Notes under the pieces: generated by a model | What the model saw: the letters and a program-made list of their open reading frames with translations, nothing else | Told to the model about the DNA's origin: nothing | Databases searched by the model: none | Program-made: the position numbers and the translations under genes | Origin: Myxococcales bacterium UBA1660 | GTDB lineage: Bacteria > Myxococcota_A > Polyangia > Polyangiales > Houyiibacteriaceae | Assembly (NCBI GenBank): GCA_002320815.1 | Contig: DCLA01000085.1 | Coordinates: 21,036-45,385 of the forward strand | DNA length: 24,350 nt | Direction: 5' to 3' | Shown: piece by piece, positions 15,166 through 22,046 of the stretch | How the letters are laid out: the number at the start of each line of letters is the position of its first letter | How positions within the stretch are numbered: position 1 is the first letter of the stretch

Positions 15166-16380
15166 TCAGGAGGTGGCGCTCTCGAGGGCGGCTTCGAGTT
15201 TGCCGACGGGGATCACGCCCTTGTAGACCACCAGGGCGGCGGGGAGGTCCTCGGGGAGGACCTCTTCGCTGACGCGGAGGCGGCTGGGGACCGCGAAGAC
15301 CATGGGGACCGGGAGGCCGGCTTCGACGAGCTCGACGCGTTTCCAGACGGCGTCGCGGCTCCAGTAGCCGAGGGCTTCGAGGTAGACCTCGGCGCCGTCC
15401 TTGGTGAAGACCAGGTCGGGCACGCAGACGCCCACGCCGGGCAGGGAGAGGATCTTGTTGGCCGGGGCGACGGACCACGAGGTGCTGCCCTTGTCGAAGC
15501 GCTCGGCGTGCTTCTCCAGGAGCTTCTGCACGTCGTCGGGGAGGGCGGCTTCGCGCTCGCCTTCCTTGCGGCCGCCGACGGCCTGGAAGCGGAGGCGGTC
15601 CCGGGCCTTGCCCCAGCGGACCTCGGCCTCGAGGGACCACGCGTCGCAGGCGCGGATGGCCGGGAAGGCCAGGGCGAGCTGCAGGCCGTACTTCGTCGAC
15701 GAGGAGATCACGCTGAAGGGGCCGTCGATCTCGATCCGGTAGCCGCCGTCGTCGGGCAGGGGCTCGATGCGGTGCAGGAGCCGGAGGAACTTCAGCTTCC
15801 GGAAGAGGTAGCGGTAGGTCGCCGCGGTCTTGCAGGCGACCTGGACCACGACCTTCTCCGCCCGGAGCAGCACCGCCTGGACCTGGGACTCGTCGTAGAG
15901 GTCCACCAGGGCTTCGCCCTCGATGGCATCGAAGCCCTCGATGCGGTGGTTCTGCTTCAGGTCGGCGTAGAGCAGCCGCTCCAGCTCGTCGGGGGCCAGA
16001 CCGTGGGACGCCGCGACGCCCGTCAGCACCGCGTCGCGGTCGAAGGCGCCCAGGTGGGGGGCCTCGCGCCGGGCCTGGGCCGCGGCCTCGAAGACGGCCT
16101 TCCGGAGGGCGGCGGGATCGTGCTCGGCGTCGACCCCGACCTCGCAGCGGTCGAGGATCAGTTTGCGCAGGCCGTCCCCGACCTTTCGCTCGCGGCTCGG
16201 CACCGGGACGTCGTCCAGCGCTTCCTTGAGCTCGCCGCGGGTCTTGCCCACGTGGGCCGCGGCGATGGTCACGTAGCGCCGGGCGATGCGCTCGGCGTTG
16301 GGGCGGGCCTCGCCCTTCCACGCGCGGATGCGCAGCTCGCCTTGGCGGCGGTAGGCGCGGACCAGGTCAGCGGTAAGCAA
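15166..16380 (-). CDS. DUF790 / Bax1-type nuclease, partner of XPB helicase
   Basis: 404 residues from a TTG at 16380, chosen because GGAGGG lies 6 nt upstream and the product then begins MLTADLVRAYRR, as family members do. DUF790 is the Bax1 family. In archaea Bax1 binds XPB and is a structure-specific endonuclease that cuts near the bubble XPB opens. Visible hallmarks are LYDESQVQAVLLRA (161-174), the VVVQVACKTAATYRYLFRKLKFLRLLH region, and a C-terminal PD-(D/E)xK-like core: VPDLVF (Pro321-Asp322), then VYLEALGYWSRDAVWKRV (Glu335). The usual Lys after Glu is not present in its normal place. It overlaps the helicase gene by 14 nt. The likely role is nucleotide-excision-type repair or another cut at helicase-opened DNA. 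Confidence 0.88.
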   Translation of the reverse strand: MLTADLVRAYRRQGELRIRAWKGEARPNAERIARRYVTIAAAHVGKTRGELKEALDDVPVPSRERKVGDGLRKLILDRCEVGVDAEHDPAALRKAVFEAAAQARREAPHLGAFDRDAVLTGVAASHGLAPDELERLLYADLKQNHRIEGFDAIEGEALVDLYDESQVQAVLLRAEKVVVQVACKTAATYRYLFRKLKFLRLLHRIEPLPDDGGYRIEIDGPFSVISSSTKYGLQLALAFPAIRACDAWSLEAEVRWGKARDRLRFQAVGGRKEGEREAALPDDVQKLLEKHAERFDKGSTSWSVAPANKILSLPGVGVCVPDLVFTKDGAEVYLEALGYWSRDAVWKRVELVEAGLPVPMVFAVPSRLRVSEEVLPEDLPAALVVYKGVIPVGKLEAALESATS

Positions 16381-17749
16381 CGTGGTCCCTCCGGCGCTCG
16401 CTGGTGAACGCCTCGCTGGTCTCCCGGGTGACCAGCTCGTAGAGGATGGCGCGCTTGCCTTCCTTCTTGCGGAGCACGCGACCCAGGCGCTGGACGTGCT
16501 CGCGGACGGAGCCGCTGCCGCTGACGATCACCGCGATGTTGGCGTCGGGGACGTCGACGCCCTCGTTGAGCACCTTGGAGGTGACCACCGCGCGGATGGC
16601 GCCCTCGGCGAGCCCGGCGAGGATCTCGCTGCGCTCGGTCACCTTGGTCTGGTGGGTGATCGAGGGGATCAGGAAGCGCCGGCTGATGTCGAAGGCGGTC
16701 GCGTTGTCCTGGGTGAAGAGGATCGCCCGGTCGTCCCGGTGGTCGTAGAGGAGCTGCTGGACGGTGTCCATCTTGGCCGACGCCGCGAAGGCGAGCTGCC
16801 GATGCTCCCGGTAGGCGGCGAAGGCCCGGCGCCCCTCTTCGCTGAAGGTGGAGCGCATGATGAAGTCGCTCCAGCCGGTCTTGGACCCCATGCGGATCCC
16901 CTGGGACACGACGAAGCCCCGATAGGTCGCGCGGGCCTCGTCGTAGCGCGCGCGCTCTTCGGGGCTGAGGTCCACGGCGATGCGCACCGTCTCGTAGTCG
17001 GCGAGGTAGTCGCCGCTCATCTCCACGATCTCCTGGCGGAAGACCGTGGGCCCGATGAGCTCCTCGAGGAGCGACTCGCGCCCGTCGGCGCGTTCGGGGG
17101 TCGCGGTGAGCCCCAGCCGGAAGGGCGCCAGACAGAGCCGCGACGCCAGCGCGTAGGTCTCGCCGGGCAGGTGGTGGGCCTCGTCGAAGACCACCAGGCC
17201 AAAGCGGTTCCCCAGGTGCTCCATGTGCACGTAGGCCGAGTCGTAGGTGGTCACGGTCAGCGGCAAGACCCGGTGCTCGCCGCCGCCCACGATGCCCACG
17301 TCCTGACCGAAGGCGGTGCGCAGGTTGTCGTACCACTGGCGCACCAGATCCAGGGTCGGCGCGACGACCAGCGCGCTCCGGCGTCGGTCGTCGATGGCCA
17401 TCATCGCCACGTAGGACTTGCCGGCGCCGGTGGGCAGCACGACCACGCCGCGGCCGCGCGCCTTGCGCCAGGCGGCGATGGCGTCGCGCTGGTAGGGCCG
17501 GGGCTCCCGGCGGACCCGGAGGCCTTCGGCGAGGTCGGGGTAGTCGCGCGCCTCGTCCTCGTAGGGGACCTCGCCGCGGACGAAGCTCATCACGATGTCC
17601 GCATAGTCCTGGGCGGCGGCGCGGTGGCAGGCGGAGCGCGCGTCCCAGCGACACCCGGCGGGCACGCGGGGGTCTCCCTCGGGGAGCCCATGCACCTCGA
17701 TCGTGCCGTTGGAGAACGCGAGACGAACCACTTGGTGACTGATTCCCAT
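16367..17749 (-). CDS. XPB-type DEAH superfamily 2 helicase
   Basis: 460 residues, close to archaeal XPB (about 450). It is an ATP-dependent 3'-5' DNA helicase or translocase. The N-terminal 75 residues take the place of the damage-recognition domain. Motifs in order: Q-like PRPYQRDAI (83-91), Walker A LPTGAGKS (105-112), APTLDLVRQW (130-139), DEAH (189-192), GLTATPE (213-219), a RED-equivalent reading R220-A-D222, a Tyr/Glu-rich thumb-like insert (about 245-330), ILFTQDN (343-349), TSKVLNEGVDVPDAN (390-404) and QRLGRVLRKKEGK (420-432). The ATG has AAGGGGG about 9 nt upstream. Its stop lies inside the start of the Bax1-type gene, so the pair is translationally coupled. The assignment to XPB rather than a generic type-III-restriction-like helicase rests on that neighbour, the motif VI form and the length. 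Confidence 0.88.
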   Translation of the reverse strand: MGISHQVVRLAFSNGTIEVHGLPEGDPRVPAGCRWDARSACHRAAAQDYADIVMSFVRGEVPYEDEARDYPDLAEGLRVRREPRPYQRDAIAAWRKARGRGVVVLPTGAGKSYVAMMAIDDRRRSALVVAPTLDLVRQWYDNLRTAFGQDVGIVGGGEHRVLPLTVTTYDSAYVHMEHLGNRFGLVVFDEAHHLPGETYALASRLCLAPFRLGLTATPERADGRESLLEELIGPTVFRQEIVEMSGDYLADYETVRIAVDLSPEERARYDEARATYRGFVVSQGIRMGSKTGWSDFIMRSTFSEEGRRAFAAYREHRQLAFAASAKMDTVQQLLYDHRDDRAILFTQDNATAFDISRRFLIPSITHQTKVTERSEILAGLAEGAIRAVVTSKVLNEGVDVPDANIAVIVSGSGSVREHVQRLGRVLRKKEGKRAILYELVTRETSEAFTSERRRDHVAYR

Positions 17750-17803
17750 GGACCCGGTCCCCCTTCAAGCCCGCTTCTTCGCGGCCGCGCCCCGCGGGTT
17801 GCG

Positions 17804-17809
17804 TGCTAC
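17804..17809 (+). promoter_or_regulatory. TGCTAC -10-like box
   Basis: TGCTAC lies 11 nt before the TTG at 17821, in the 71-bp gap between the divergent XPB operon and the membrane-protein gene. No Shine-Dalgarno is visible. If the gene instead starts at the GTG at 17803, the box would be inside it. Confidence 0.4.
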
Positions 17810-17820
17810 ACCGAGAGACG

Positions 17821-18660
17821 TTGAGCGACTGGATCCGAGAGGAGCGAGCCGAGGCGCGCACCAAGTCGGTCACCCTCACCCCGGAGGGGATCGCCGGCCA
17901 GGAGCGTGGGCAGCGGCTGGAGGCGCGCTGGGATCAGGTCTTCGGCGTGGCGCTGATGCCGGTGGAGAAGCCGACCACCGCCTTCGTCCTCGTGCCCCGC
18001 CGGCCCCCGGCGGCGCCGTGGATCACCGTTGGTCCGGGGGATCTTCCCGAGGACGTGCCCGACCTGGCGAGCCTGGCCGAGCGGGTCCGCGCGCGCATGG
18101 CCCAGAGCGGCTACCGGGACCGGGGGCCCACGCGCCCGCTGCTGCCGCCGGAGCAACTCATGGAGCGCGTCCTCGCCCGGGCCGAGGTGCCCGGCGCCCT
18201 CGAGGTCCCGGTGGGCACCGGTCCGGGAGGCTGGTGGCGCCGCGGGCTGGATCTCCTGGCGGCGGGGTCCGCGGGAGGGCTGCTCGGTCTCTATGGGGGC
18301 GCCCTCAGCGGGAGCGCGGCGCTGGCGATCCTGGTGGCCGGCGCCGGAGCCGCCGCCGGGGCGAGCGTGCCGGTGGCCTTCGCGCGGAACTGGCGATCCT
18401 TTCGCGGCCGGACTCGGCGGGCGCGGGTGCTGGTGCTGGCGCCCGATGGCTGCGTGGTGGGTCTGCCCACCGGGCCCGAGGTCTTCGCCTGGTCCCAGAT
18501 CGGCGGGTTCCGCGTCGCGGAGGTGGGGGCGGCCCGGAGCCTGGAGGTGACCCGGACCGACGGGACCCTCGCCGGCAACATCGACGAGGCGTGGTTCGGC
18601 GCGCCGCTCCCGCTCATCGTCGCCGTCGCCGAAGCCTACGCCGCGCGCCACTCGCCCTGA
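17821..18660 (+). CDS. Membrane protein with two PH-like modules around a hydrophobic hairpin
   Basis: 279 residues from the TTG at 17821; a GTG at 17803 would add 6 residues. The choice of TTG rests on the TGCTAC box 11 nt upstream. The centre (about 141-160 and 165-188) is very hydrophobic and Gly/Ala-rich, consistent with two membrane helices forming a hairpin. Both flanks look like small pleckstrin-homology-type beta modules: residues 14-92 (VTLTPEGI ... ARWDQVFGV ... WITVG ... LASLAERVRARM) and 200-275 (RVLVLAPDGCVVG ... VFAWSQIGGFRV ... LEVTRTDG ... AVAEAYAAR). Each ends in a helix, as bacterial PH domains do. The PH reading is inference. No known family is recognised. A 12-bp hairpin 71 nt downstream is the probable terminator. 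Confidence 0.75.
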   Translation: MSDWIREERAEARTKSVTLTPEGIAGQERGQRLEARWDQVFGVALMPVEKPTTAFVLVPRRPPAAPWITVGPGDLPEDVPDLASLAERVRARMAQSGYRDRGPTRPLLPPEQLMERVLARAEVPGALEVPVGTGPGGWWRRGLDLLAAGSAGGLLGLYGGALSGSAALAILVAGAGAAAGASVPVAFARNWRSFRGRTRRARVLVLAPDGCVVGLPTGPEVFAWSQIGGFRVAEVGAARSLEVTRTDGTLAGNIDEAWFGAPLPLIVAVAEAYAARHSP

Positions 18661-18886
18661 GCGCGTCGCGGACCGCCGGCCCTCGCCGCCGCCTCGCTCA
18701 TCGGGGCCGCAAGTACTGACCCGCAATTAGTGAAGGGCGCACCGGCAGTGGTGCGCCCTTCGGTTCGGTCGGGGTCGTAACCCGAGAGCAAGTGTGATGA
18801 GGAGTGTGGGTTGGGAGGCTCGCCCTCGGCCTACAGGAGGAGGGGTGGGTTCACCCCGACCGGTCGTCTAGAGGCAGAGGAACTTT
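18661..18886. other. Intergenic region between convergent genes
   Basis: 226 bases with no convincing gene. It holds the 12-bp hairpin and a second small stem (GGGGTG/CACCCC, 18842-18857). On the minus strand the second stem lies about 30 nt after the stop of the Arg/Glu-rich gene and may act as its own terminator. The segment around 18696-18730 is less GC-rich than its surroundings. I checked for a tRNA-like fold and T-loop and found none. Confidence 0.5.
18732..18761. terminator. Strong bidirectional terminator hairpin
   Basis: A 12-bp perfect stem (GAAGGGCGCACC at 18732-18743 with GGTGCGCCCTTC at 18750-18761) and a 6-nt loop lie between the convergent membrane-protein and Arg/Glu-rich genes. 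It is the most stable hairpin seen in the window. It lacks a U-tract, as do most hairpins in this GC-rich DNA. Confidence 0.7.
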
Positions 18887-19363
18887 TTAGCGCCGGCCGC
18901 GAGCGGCTCCTCGCTCGGGGCGCTCGCCGCGCTCCCCGTCGTCGGCGCGCTGGCCGCGCTCGGGCCGCGCCTCTTCGGTCCCGCGGCCGCGGGCCTCGCC
19001 ATCGGGCTTCGCGCGCCGGCCGTGGGGCGCCTGGGCCTGCGACTCCGCGCGTTCGGGCCGTGCGCGCCGTCCCTCGTTGCGGGCGTGGACGGCCTCGGCG
19101 CGCTCGGCCCCGCGGGCTTCGCCGGAGCGCTCGGCCGCGCGGTCGAGGCCGCGCTCGTGACGTCGGCCGCGGTGGGCGATGGCCTCGGTGCCCTCGGCGG
19201 CCGGGGCGGCGGTGGTGTGGAAGGTCGCCTCTTCGGCCGCCGGCGCGGCCCCCATGGGCGGGGTGACATCGGCGAAGGCGACGGCGGCGCCGCTGCCGCC
19301 GACGACGGCGGCGAGGGAGAGGGCCTTGGCGAACTGGGGGAGGCTGGCGAAGAGGCTGGACAT
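18887..19363 (-). CDS. Small exported Arg/Glu-rich low-complexity protein
   Basis: 158 residues from an ATG with a textbook Shine-Dalgarno (AAGGAG, 7-nt spacing). A signal peptide runs to a probable signal peptidase I site after AFA31 (LSLAAVVGGSGAAVAFA, then DVTPP). A short Ala/Pro/Thr segment follows. From about residue 65 to the end the protein is almost only Arg, Glu, Gly, Ala and some His, with alternating basic and acidic residues (ERGLDRAAERSGEARGAERAE). That composition suggests a disordered or charged-helix polyampholyte in the periplasm, perhaps nucleic-acid- or envelope-associated; no family is recognised. It ends in TAA, the only TAA stop among the genes listed. It follows the mscS gene by 127 nt on the same strand. 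Confidence 0.72.
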   Translation of the reverse strand: MSSLFASLPQFAKALSLAAVVGGSGAAVAFADVTPPMGAAPAAEEATFHTTAAPAAEGTEAIAHRGRRHERGLDRAAERSGEARGAERAEAVHARNEGRRARPERAESQAQAPHGRRAKPDGEARGRGTEEARPERGQRADDGERGERPERGAARGRR

Positions 19364-19441
19364 CGGGTTTCTCCTTCGGGGTCACCGGCGGTGCCGGCGT
19401 TCGGTAGGAGAGACGCCCGGTTTCTGAAGCTTCTCTTTAGG

Positions 19442-19462
19442 CCGCGATTTTTCTTCTCGCGG
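19442..19462 (-). terminator. Weak hairpin after the MscS gene
   Basis: CCGCGA and TCGCGG arms (19442-19447 and 19457-19462) enclose a T/C-rich loop in the 127-nt gap between the mscS-family gene and the Arg/Glu-rich gene. This gap is the most AT-rich stretch nearby and could also hold the promoter of the downstream gene. Confidence 0.3.
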
Positions 19463-19490
19463 GGTCGATTTTCTCGCTGGCGCTCGTACG

Positions 19491-20375
19491 TCAGCCCGCG
19501 CGGCGCATCGGAGCCGCATCGGCGTCGAAGTGCACGTCGAGCTGCTGGTAGGCGATGGTGATGTCCGCCCGCTTCAGCGCGTTCCACATGGCGAAATAGA
19601 GCTCCGAGGCGAGCTGCCGAGAGCGCCAGGGATCCCGGCACCAGACCGCGACCTCGAAGTCGACGCTGCTGGACCCGAAGCCGGTGAGGAGTACCTGCCA
19701 CTGCTCGCCGGTGGTGTCGTCGTGCTGCTTCTTGGCCACCGCCTGGAGGACCTCGCGGGTCTTCTGCAGGTCGGACTCGTAGTGGACCCCCACCGCGTTG
19801 CGGATTCGGTAGAGGGGCCGATGGAGCGAGCGGTTGCGGACCAACCCCTGGATCAAGGTGGCGTTGGGGATGAGCAGGTCCTCGCCATCGCGGCTCCGGG
19901 CCACCGTGCTGCGGATCCCCATGCGCTCGATGCGCACGATCATCTGCTCCACCTCGAGCACGTCGCCGGGCTTGATGCTCCGCTCCATGAGCAGGATGAC
20001 CCCGCCCACGAAGTTCTGGACGATGTTCTGCATGGCGAAGCCGAGGGCCACCGCGAACACGGCGCCGGCGGCGAAGAGCGCGCCGAGGTCGATGCCCAGC
20101 GCGCTGAGCGCGGTGGTGAAGCCGATGAGCAACACCAGGTAGTGCAGCAGGTTGGTGACCAACCCGACCCGCCCCACGTCGTCGATGCCGCGGAGCTTGA
20201 AGGTGCGCCGCACCAGCCGCCGCGCGACGGTGGAGATCAGGAAGGTCATGGCGATCGCGAAGATCGCCAGGAGCACCCGACCCACCGTCAGGCTCACGGT
20301 GCCGAGGTGGAAGAGCTCGAAGTCCATCCACTCCTGAAAGTGAGCCTTCACCGAGGCCTCGACCTGCTCTTCCAT
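19491..20375 (-). CDS. MscS-family small-conductance mechanosensitive channel
   Basis: 294 residues, close to E. coli MscS (286). These channels form heptamers in the inner membrane and open under tension to release solutes during hypo-osmotic shock. Three N-terminal membrane helices are visible (about 28-52, 72-94 and 100-125). The pore helix is the Gly/Ala-rich AAGAVFAVALGFAMQNIVQNFVGG, followed by the beta-domain entry ILLMERSIKPGDVLEV and VERMGIRSTVARS-like residues (RIERMGIRST). The conserved LIPNATLI occurs at about 166-173. The C-terminal alpha/beta cage reads VDFEVAVWCRD and ITIAYQQLDVHF. The gene is divergent from gabD. A 9-8-9 inverted repeat lies directly upstream of its ATG and overlaps a TACCGT -10-like sequence, suggesting a repressor site. 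Confidence 0.93.
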   Translation of the reverse strand: MEEQVEASVKAHFQEWMDFELFHLGTVSLTVGRVLLAIFAIAMTFLISTVARRLVRRTFKLRGIDDVGRVGLVTNLLHYLVLLIGFTTALSALGIDLGALFAAGAVFAVALGFAMQNIVQNFVGGVILLMERSIKPGDVLEVEQMIVRIERMGIRSTVARSRDGEDLLIPNATLIQGLVRNRSLHRPLYRIRNAVGVHYESDLQKTREVLQAVAKKQHDDTTGEQWQVLLTGFGSSSVDFEVAVWCRDPWRSRQLASELYFAMWNALKRADITIAYQQLDVHFDADAAPMRRAG

Positions 20376-20377
20376 CG

Positions 20378-20403
20378 CCCCCGAACGGTATCGGGTTCGG
20401 GGG
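20378..20403. promoter_or_regulatory. Perfect 9-8-9 inverted repeat, likely operator
   Basis: CCCCCGAAC (20378-20386) and GTTCGGGGG (20395-20403) are perfect arms around an 8-bp spacer, in the 92-bp gap between the divergent mscS-family and gabD genes. Read on the minus strand, the spacer and inner arm contain TACCGT (20385-20390), 9 nt before the mscS ATG. A dimeric regulator bound here would cover that promoter. It could alternatively fold as a leader hairpin. Confidence 0.5.
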
Positions 20404-20467
20404 AGTGGCGCGTAGTTGTCGACAAAGGTGGGTGGACGCGGCCCGACCTCGCCGTAGGAGAAGAGGC

Positions 20468-21925
20468 ATGCCGGAACTCGCCGACCCCTCCCTGATGCGA
20501 ACCCAGGCCTTCGTGGCCGGCGAATGGCGCGACGCCGACGAGACGATCCCCATCGTCGACCCGGGCAAGAACGAGCCCTTCACGGAGGTGGCGAGCTGCA
20601 CCGCCGCGGAGGCCGAAGAGGCCATCGACGCCGCCGAGAAGGTGCTGCCCGAGTGGCAGGAGAAGACCGCCGAGGACCGCTGCGCCATCCTGGCCGAGCT
20701 CCACCAGCTCATCCGGGACAACGAAGAAGACCTGGCCAAGATCCTCACCCTCGAGCACGGCAAGCCCCTGGACCAGGCCCGGGGCGAGATCCGCTACGCG
20801 AACTCGTTCGTGAAGTGGTTCGCCGAGGAGGGCCGCCGGGCCTACGGGGACCTGATCCCCAGCGCCGACGCCGCCAAGCGGCTCCTGGTCTTCCGGCAGC
20901 CGGTGGGGATCACCGTGGGCATCACGCCCTGGAACTTCCCCAGCGCGATGATCACCCGGAAGCTGGCGCCGGCCCTGGCCGTGGGGTGCACCTTTGCCTT
21001 GAAGCCCGCCCAGAAGACCCCGCTGAGCGCCCTGGCCCTCGCGGCCCTCTGCGAGCGCGCGGGGGTCCCCGCCGGGGTGGTCTCGGTGATCCCCAGCAGC
21101 AGCGCCAGCGCGATCTCCAAGCCCTGGCTCGAGGACTTCCGCGTGCGGAAGCTCAGCTTCACCGGGTCCACCGAGATCGGGAAGAAGCTCTACGAGGGCG
21201 CCGGCGAGACCATCAAGAAGATCAGCCTCGAGCTGGGCGGCAACGCGCCCTTCCTGGTCTTCGACGACGCGGACATCGACGCCGCGGTCGACGGGATCAT
21301 GAAGGCGAAGTTCCGCAACGCCGGCCAGAGCTGCGTGGCGGCCAACCGCTTCATCGTATCGAAGGCGATTCACGACGAGCTGGTCGAGAAGCTGAAGAAG
21401 CGCATCGAGGACGAGGTGGTCGTCGGCTACGGCTTCGACGAGGGGGTGACCCTCGGGCCCCTCATCGACGAAGTCGCGGTATCGAAGGTGGAACGTCTCG
21501 TGGGCCAGGCGACCGACGCCGGCGCCGAGGTCGTGGTCGGCGGCAAGCGCCACGATGCGGGGCTCAACTACTTCCAGCCGACCTTGATGACCGGGGTCGA
21601 CCCGAAGATGGACCTCACCTGCGAGGAGATCTTCGGCCCGGTGATCCCGGTGATGAGCTTCGAGGACGAATCGGAGGCGATACGGATGGCCAATGATACG
21701 CCCTTCGGCTTGGCCTCCTACTTCTACAGCCAGGACCTCGCGCGGGTCTGGCGAGTCTCGGAAGCCCTCGAGTACGGCATGGTGGGCGTGAACACCGGCC
21801 TGGTCTCCAACGCGGCCGCTCCCTTCGGGGGCATCAAGGCCTCGGGTCAGGGGCGCGAGGGCTCCCGCTATGGCCTCGAGGACTGGACCGAGCTCAAGTA
21901 CGTCGCCATGGGAGGCCTCGGCTGA
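20468..21925 (+). CDS. gabD: NAD(P)-dependent succinate-semialdehyde dehydrogenase
   Basis: 485 residues from the ATG at 20468, with TAGGAG 7 nt upstream; an in-frame GTG at 20405 would add 21 Arg-rich residues and is rejected. It is an aldehyde dehydrogenase that oxidises succinate semialdehyde to succinate (GABA and 4-carbon degradation). Landmarks: TPWNFP (153-158, catalytic Asn155), Lys179 (FALKPA), the FTGSTEIG nucleotide motif (231-238), catalytic Glu255 (LELGG) and catalytic Cys289 (GQSCVAANR). The GabD-type signatures EHGKPLDQARGE, WFAEEGRRAYGDLIP and MITRKLAPALAVGC are all present. The usual second Cys two residues after the catalytic one is Ala here. No GABA transaminase gene lies in this window, so the substrate is taken from the family, not from context. 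Confidence 0.93.
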   Translation: MPELADPSLMRTQAFVAGEWRDADETIPIVDPGKNEPFTEVASCTAAEAEEAIDAAEKVLPEWQEKTAEDRCAILAELHQLIRDNEEDLAKILTLEHGKPLDQARGEIRYANSFVKWFAEEGRRAYGDLIPSADAAKRLLVFRQPVGITVGITPWNFPSAMITRKLAPALAVGCTFALKPAQKTPLSALALAALCERAGVPAGVVSVIPSSSASAISKPWLEDFRVRKLSFTGSTEIGKKLYEGAGETIKKISLELGGNAPFLVFDDADIDAAVDGIMKAKFRNAGQSCVAANRFIVSKAIHDELVEKLKKRIEDEVVVGYGFDEGVTLGPLIDEVAVSKVERLVGQATDAGAEVVVGGKRHDAGLNYFQPTLMTGVDPKMDLTCEEIFGPVIPVMSFEDESEAIRMANDTPFGLASYFYSQDLARVWRVSEALEYGMVGVNTGLVSNAAAPFGGIKASGQGREGSRYGLEDWTELKYVAMGGLG

Positions 21926-21938
21926 CGCGACCGGATTC

Positions 21939-21978
21939 GACCGGCGATCGGGCTGGACCGGCGACCGGGCTCGACCGG
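21939..21978 (+). repeat. Short 17-bp tandem repeat (GACCGG-rich)
   Basis: Two near-identical 17-bp units, GACCGGCGATCGGGCTG (21939-21955) and GACCGGCGACCGGGCTC (21956-21972), are followed by a third GACCGG. Five GACCGG motifs fall between 21929 and 21978, in the 121-bp gap after gabD. The repeat could be an expansion, a hairpin-forming spacer or a protein-binding cluster. Confidence 0.6.
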
Positions 21979-22030
21979 ACGCAGTGGCGGACGGCGTTCG
22001 ACGGTCGGGGCGGTTCGAAGTGGCACCCGG

Positions 22031-22036
22031 TGCTAA
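22031..22036 (+). promoter_or_regulatory. TGCTAA -10-like box
   Basis: TGCTAA lies 10 nt before the ATG at 22047, with only a weak AAGAAG in between. It matches the recurrent box seen before other genes in the window. Confidence 0.4.
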
Positions 22037-22046
22037 GAAGTCTCCC

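Noticed and set aside
15154..16407. 417-residue plus-strand open frame over the Bax1-type gene
   Set aside because: It is antisense shadow; the minus-strand gene has a Shine-Dalgarno, family motifs and coupling to the helicase gene.
15166..17749. XPB-Bax1 pair as part of an anti-phage defence island
   Set aside because: Neighbours are lipoproteins, a membrane protein and housekeeping genes. There are no mobile elements, toxins, restriction enzymes or base-composition break to support a defence reading.
18661..18886. Possible tRNA or small RNA gene
   Set aside because: No T-loop GTTCRA in a cloverleaf context and no anticodon arm were found. The strong hairpin is adequately explained as a terminator between convergent genes.
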